Shown one piece after another: positions 21,557 to 25,891 of a DNA stretch of 25,891 nt; position 1 is the first letter of the stretch, and every line of letters starts with the position of its first letter. A program made the position numbers and the translations under genes. The notes beneath the pieces are model-generated. The model was not told the origin of the DNA, did no database searches, and worked only from the letters and a program-made list of their open reading frames with translations. The DNA is from Ichthyophthirius multifiliis. Lineage: Eukaryota; Ciliophora; Oligohymenophorea; Hymenostomatida. The stretch is from NCBI RefSeq assembly GCF_000220395.1, contig NW_004086029.1, positions 1-25,891 on the forward strand, given 5' to 3'.

Positions 21557-24476
21557 TCATAATTTCGAGAAATAAAAATCTGGAAAAAGAATATTTTGAT
21601 TCCTAAATTCTTACATAGAAAAGACCCTAGTTATATTTTCTTAATTTTCTCTTATTTTTTTTATTTCTTCATTTTCTTTTTCATGATTTTAAGCAACTAA
21701 ATGTATTTCTAATCTCTTTTTATTTTAGAAAAATGTTTCTTAAAATTAATTTTAAATATCTTCTAAACTAATAAATTCAAGTTCATCTATCAATCTATTT
21801 TCTATAATATTAATAAAAATATATAATATATATAAATATAAATATTTTTTATATACTTCTATCAAAAACATATTTATTTTCTACAATTTCATTCCAAAAT
21901 CTTTATTTTTCATCAAAAATACTACAGTCTTTTTATTTAATTTTATTTAAAAAACTCTTTTTATAACTATCAAATTCAACTTCATTTAACTATTTTAATT
22001 TTTCCGAAAACTCATTTAAAAAGTTATCTACTCTTTAACTAATAAACATAGGACTTCTTACATTCGATTAAACAGTAATCTAAAAAGAAATAACTCCTCT
22101 AAAAATCTACCATGAATTTCCTACAATATATCCTAATTATTCATCAGTTCTTAATTTTTCAAAACAAGGAACTCTCATAATAATTTAAATTAAATCACAA
22201 ATAATTATGTTCCTAATATTTTCCTCCTTATATTACCAATAAACTTAAAAACAACTATTGGTTTCTTCCTTATTTAATTTTTTTTCATAAAAATAAGTTT
22301 TTCCTTGTACTAATTTTACTGCTCGAATTAAAAATACGTCTTTTTCATCCAAAATATTCCCTTAAAATTACTTTTAGCATTCCAAAATGCTCTAAACGAC
22401 TTTTTCCTTTTATAAATTTCCAATAGCCAGCCATTTAAATCTAACAGATTCAAAAATATTCTTTTAGAACTCCAAAAACTTCTCAAATGAAACGTCCTAA
22501 ACTAAAGTTTATTCGAATTCATCTGGATTAATCCCATTAGTTTGCAAGAACCCTTAAGCAAACTGTCCTATTAATAAATAAGGCTATGCTTTTTATATAT
22601 TCTAATAAGATTTGAGTAATTTCTAATATTAAATATTGAACTTTTCCTTATCCAAACATTAAAACTAGGCTACTTTTTCACATAAACTGATTAAAAAAGC
22701 TTCCAAGCAATCATTATAACCACCAACATTTATACTAATGGAACAGTTTAGTAGTCTACAGAGCATCCCAAATATGCCATTTCTGCATTATACCTAAAAG
22801 TCCTCAAATTGTCATTTAGAAGCATAATATATAGCGCAAAAAAGACACTTCTTTAAACAGGTCTTTAAATATTTTCCTTTAAAAGAATTCTCCCAGAAAT
22901 AACTGCTTTCGGTTTTTTAAACAAAAAATCTTCCTTAAACCAAATTTCACTTTATTTGTTTTTAATAACATTCAAAGGAATATTATTTTCCCTATTTTAA
23001 ATTTAAAAAAGGTTCATATTTTTCGGTAAAAACTAATTTTTTTCTAAAAACTACATATTTATATTAAAATTATTCTCATTAAAAAAATTTCTTAAATAAT
23101 CAGGTAAATATTATATAGTATATTTAGTATTATAAACAGGTTCTTATAAAATACATTCATTTTTAAAATTTTATGAAATAACTTAAATCCTCATATTTTC
23201 AATATTTAAATTATCTACAGTTTTCTAAAAAACCTCTTCTTCGAATTTCTCATTTAAATAAGGTTAGATTAAGACATCTTCAATAGGCTAATTTTACATT
23301 CTCGAGGAAAGTACTTATAGATAATTTTAAGGTTTTTCCTTATCTTTATTTTCGAAGTTTAATTCCGACAATAATTTCTTTTCTTCGAAAACCCATTTTT
23401 AAATTCCTTTATTTTTCACCATTTTGACATATTCAAACACTATTTTTAACACTTCCTCGTATTTTTCGACTCCTTAATCACTTAAATCTATATTAATTTA
23501 CAAAAACGAAAACGACCCGACCTCATTTCCATTACTACACGAAATTTCACTTGCCAAATGCAAATCTGAAAGAATTTATAATAAAGACCCTTTCCCTTCA
23601 TGTCCAAAAACATGTGATAGGTAATTCAAAGGATTATTTTTATAAAGGCCCTACATATTATCTAAAATCCATTTAATTTAAAGACAATGATTATTTTAAA
23701 CGGGTACAATTTTCCATATATTTCCATTTAAATTTTCCTTATTAAAGCTTTCACAACTAAATTTTTTCAAGCCTTCTAAGTCTTTATTTTTAACGCTTTC
23801 GAATTTATCCTAAACCCATTTTTCCATAATATCTAGTTCTGAGTTAGAATACACTACTAACTTCATTAAATTCGCAGAGTAATTTTTCTCGTAAAATTCA
23901 ATTAATTCTTCCCTTATTTTTTCCTTATTTAAACTCATTAAATTCCCAGTCCCGAATTTTCTATACTCAGAATTTTCTAGACTCGAAAATCTAAACAATT
24001 AATGCATTCTCCAATTGTCCTAGTTTAAATTTTTCTAATGTTCACTATCTACTGCCTTCATTTCACGCTCTACACAAGATTCAAAAAACAAAGGACTTAT
24101 AAAAAATTAACTAAATCTATCTAAAGCACCCTCTATTGAATTACAGGAGCTTGTAAAATAATAATTAGTCTCGTTTCCACTAGTATATGCATTAGAAAAA
24201 CCGCTATTTTTCTATAAATAATCGCTATATTCACTCTAATTAGGGTATTTTTAAGTACCCATAAATAACATATGTTCAAGAAAATGGGCTAAACCGGGAG
24301 TTTCTGCAGGATCTTGGTAAAAGCCTGCTTTTACGTTTAAGGCTGCACCAGATTTTTCAGTATCATGGTCGTAAATTAATAAACATTGCATTTTATTTTT
24401 TAAAAGAAGTTCTTTATATAAACGAAGATCATTAGAACTTTTTTTTATGATTTTTTACTANGGTTTTATATTTTNT
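21557..24476 (-). CDS. IDE: Insulin-degrading-enzyme-type M16 zinc peptidase ending in SKL
   Basis: The protein matches insulysin over its full length. Blocks are SSNDLRLYKELLLKN, KSGAALNVKAGFYQDPAETP, the zinc site HFLEH in GLAHFLEHMLFMGT, SGNETNYYF, and the third zinc ligand region EREMKAVDSEHQKN. Then come FGTGN, WKIVPVQNNHCLQI, SHVFGHEGKGSLLQ, KDKEKPQNYLQV, LLNDNLRTFRYNAEMAYLG, VGGYNDCLEAF, and KLRTDEQLGYIVGNSW. IDE cleaves short peptides in a closed chamber using inverted HxxEH chemistry; all three zinc ligands and the catalytic Glu are present. One intron, 21802-21856. It ends YFSKL before TGA 21557-21559, a canonical PTS1 peroxisomal signal. One frame change near 22755 is needed (between CSVDYQ and ISINVGGY). 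The 5' end is unresolved: homology extends to about 24455, then the sequence meets two N bases and a TA tract that may be an intron. Confidence 0.92.
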
Positions 24477-24484
24477 TTTAAAAA

Positions 24485-24487
<3 letters not shown>

Positions 24488-24561
<74 letters not shown>
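24488..24561. repeat. (TA)n microsatellite upstream of / within 5' part of IDE-like gene
   Basis: About 37 TA units next to two unresolved bases (24461 and 24475). The IDE-like reading frame is open up to this tract without an ATG, so it is either a first intron or a collapsed region. Confidence 0.85.
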
Positions 24562-24564
<3 letters not shown>

Positions 24565-24628
24565 TTTAAAACAATAGGGTTTCAGAAATTAAAAATTAAA
24601 TATATATATTTTGAATTTAACAAAAAAA

Positions 24629-24780
24629 TCATTTTCCATAATATTATGGTTTTCTCTTTTCCATAAAAGCATATAAACCTTCCATTCTATCTTCACTATG
24701 TGCAATTTTTGAATATTACATTTTTTCAATCTACAATCCTTTTTTATTATAAATTAGATTAAATTAATAAAGATATATAT

Positions 24781-24843
<63 letters not shown>

Positions 24844-25891
24844 TATTAAATTATATATATATATTCATATAAATATATATAAATACCTGTTTATAAATCT
24901 ACTTCATATCCATAATTAATTGATTATTTAGCTGCTTTTATAGCAATAGGCCCCTAAAAAATTTTTATTATTATAAATTTTTATATAAATGACGTTTTTC
25001 AATATTTTTTCAGCAATCTATAATCCCTTACTATAACAATTTTCATAAGAATCTTCTACATAATTTAAAATTCCTAAATTTTTAGCTTCTTCAGCAGTTA
25101 ATCTATCTCCTGTAAAAATAAGTTCCTTAGCTTTGGCTATGCCAATAATTCTACTTAATTTCTAAGTACCACCTGCTCCAGGAATAATAGCTAAACCAGT
25201 TTCAGGAAGACCTAAAATACTATTTTTTGTACCTATTCTTATATCACATGAAATACCTAAAAGATTTTATTATAAAAAAAAAATTAAAGATTTATAAATA
25301 TTGTATAAATATAGAGTCTATATACTATAAAATAATTATATATAAAATATATAAATAAATTTATATATTTATATATTTATATATTTATATATTTATATAT
25401 TTATATATTGTTTTATATGTATTTAACCTAATTCTAAACCACCACCTAAAGCATGTCCGTCAATACAAGCAATAGTAGGAATTGGTATGTTATATAATTA
25501 ATCAAATGTATTCCTTAAATTTTAAACAAAATTTTCAGATTATATACTTGTAAGAGAAAATCTTTCCTGTTCATATTTATATATATAAAAGCAAATTATA
25601 TATAAAAATTAGAATATGAATAAAATATATAAACATATATTAATATTAATGTAAAATTAAAAAATTAAAAAATATTTAAAAAATAATCTAAAAATATATA
25701 AATATATACATAAAAAAATTAAAGATATAACTATTTAAAAATATATAAATATAATTTTTAAATAAAATATAAATATATATATATTTATATAAATCTATAT
25801 ATATATAATATATACATTTATATATATATATATATATATAAATATTATTATTTTATTATTATTTATTAACTTTTAAATCAGCTCCTGCAAC
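24629..25891 (-). CDS. AUH: AUH-type enoyl-CoA hydratase (methylglutaconyl-CoA hydratase-like), 5' end outside window
   Basis: Exons joined across introns 25567-25870, 25257-25427, 24954-24993 and 24739-24886 give a crotonase-fold enzyme. Visible blocks are AGADLK (oxyanion-hole loop), [19 protein letters not shown] (first catalytic Glu), [20 protein letters not shown] (second catalytic Glu in LPET), [54 protein letters not shown], and the end [13 protein letters not shown] before TGA 24629-24631. The C-terminus EVDLxTGLxIE...KDR-LEGL-AF-EKR-P-Y-G is characteristic of AUH, which hydrates 3-methylglutaconyl-CoA in mitochondrial leucine breakdown. All exons stay in frame without correction. The mitochondrial presequence is not in the window. 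AUH versus a closely related general crotonase is not fully settled, but AUH is the best match. Confidence 0.9.
24773..24850. repeat. (TA)n microsatellite in AUH-like intron
   Basis: TA run with AAA/TTT interruptions filling intron 24739-24886. Confidence 0.9.
25361..25410. repeat. TATATATT 8-bp tandem repeat in AUH-like intron
   Basis: About six units of TATATATT within intron 25257-25427. It is distinct from the pure TA tracts elsewhere. Confidence 0.85.

Overview
The window reads as macronuclear DNA of a ciliate that uses the Tetrahymena-type nuclear code: TAA and TAG are read as glutamine inside every convincing gene, and TGA is the only stop. Extreme AT content, short GT-AG introns (many 40-60 nt), and long (TA)n runs fit an oligohymenophorean such as Ichthyophthirius. 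That genus assignment is inference; the code and intron style are seen directly. No mobile element, virus-like element, CRISPR array or telomere repeat was recognised.

Layout, left to right: a Ser/Thr protein kinase (minus, cut by the window edge); an Asn/Gln-rich coiled-coil protein (plus); an ArfGAP-domain protein (minus), divergent from a GOT1-type Golgi membrane protein (plus); a small 108-residue orphan (minus), divergent from a 304-residue coiled-coil protein (plus); a large gene joining a MYCBPAP-like axonemal region to a degenerate phosphoglycerate-kinase-like region (plus); an Aurora-like kinase (minus); an elongator tRNA-Met (plus); an orphan low-complexity protein (minus); a sterol C4-methyl-oxidase-type fatty acid hydroxylase (plus); a very large TmcB-type membrane protein with a PAS-like region (plus); an insulin-degrading-enzyme-type M16 peptidase ending in SKL (minus); and an AUH-type enoyl-CoA hydratase (minus, cut by the right edge).

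The genes are not an operon, but several pairs make sense together. ArfGAP and GOT1 share a 265 bp divergent promoter region and both belong to ER-Golgi traffic. MYCBPAP-like and Aurora-like genes end 43 bp apart and fit cilium and cell-division biology. The sterol oxidase carries a C-terminal lysine cluster that would suit ER retrieval. The peptidase and the hydratase lie in tandem.

At least nine single-base frame changes fall inside otherwise well-conserved genes, nearly always in A or T runs of six or more. With the two N bases at 24461 and 24475 this points to draft-assembly homopolymer errors rather than pseudogenes. The most novel item is the MYCBPAP/PGK-like fusion at 7593-11176.
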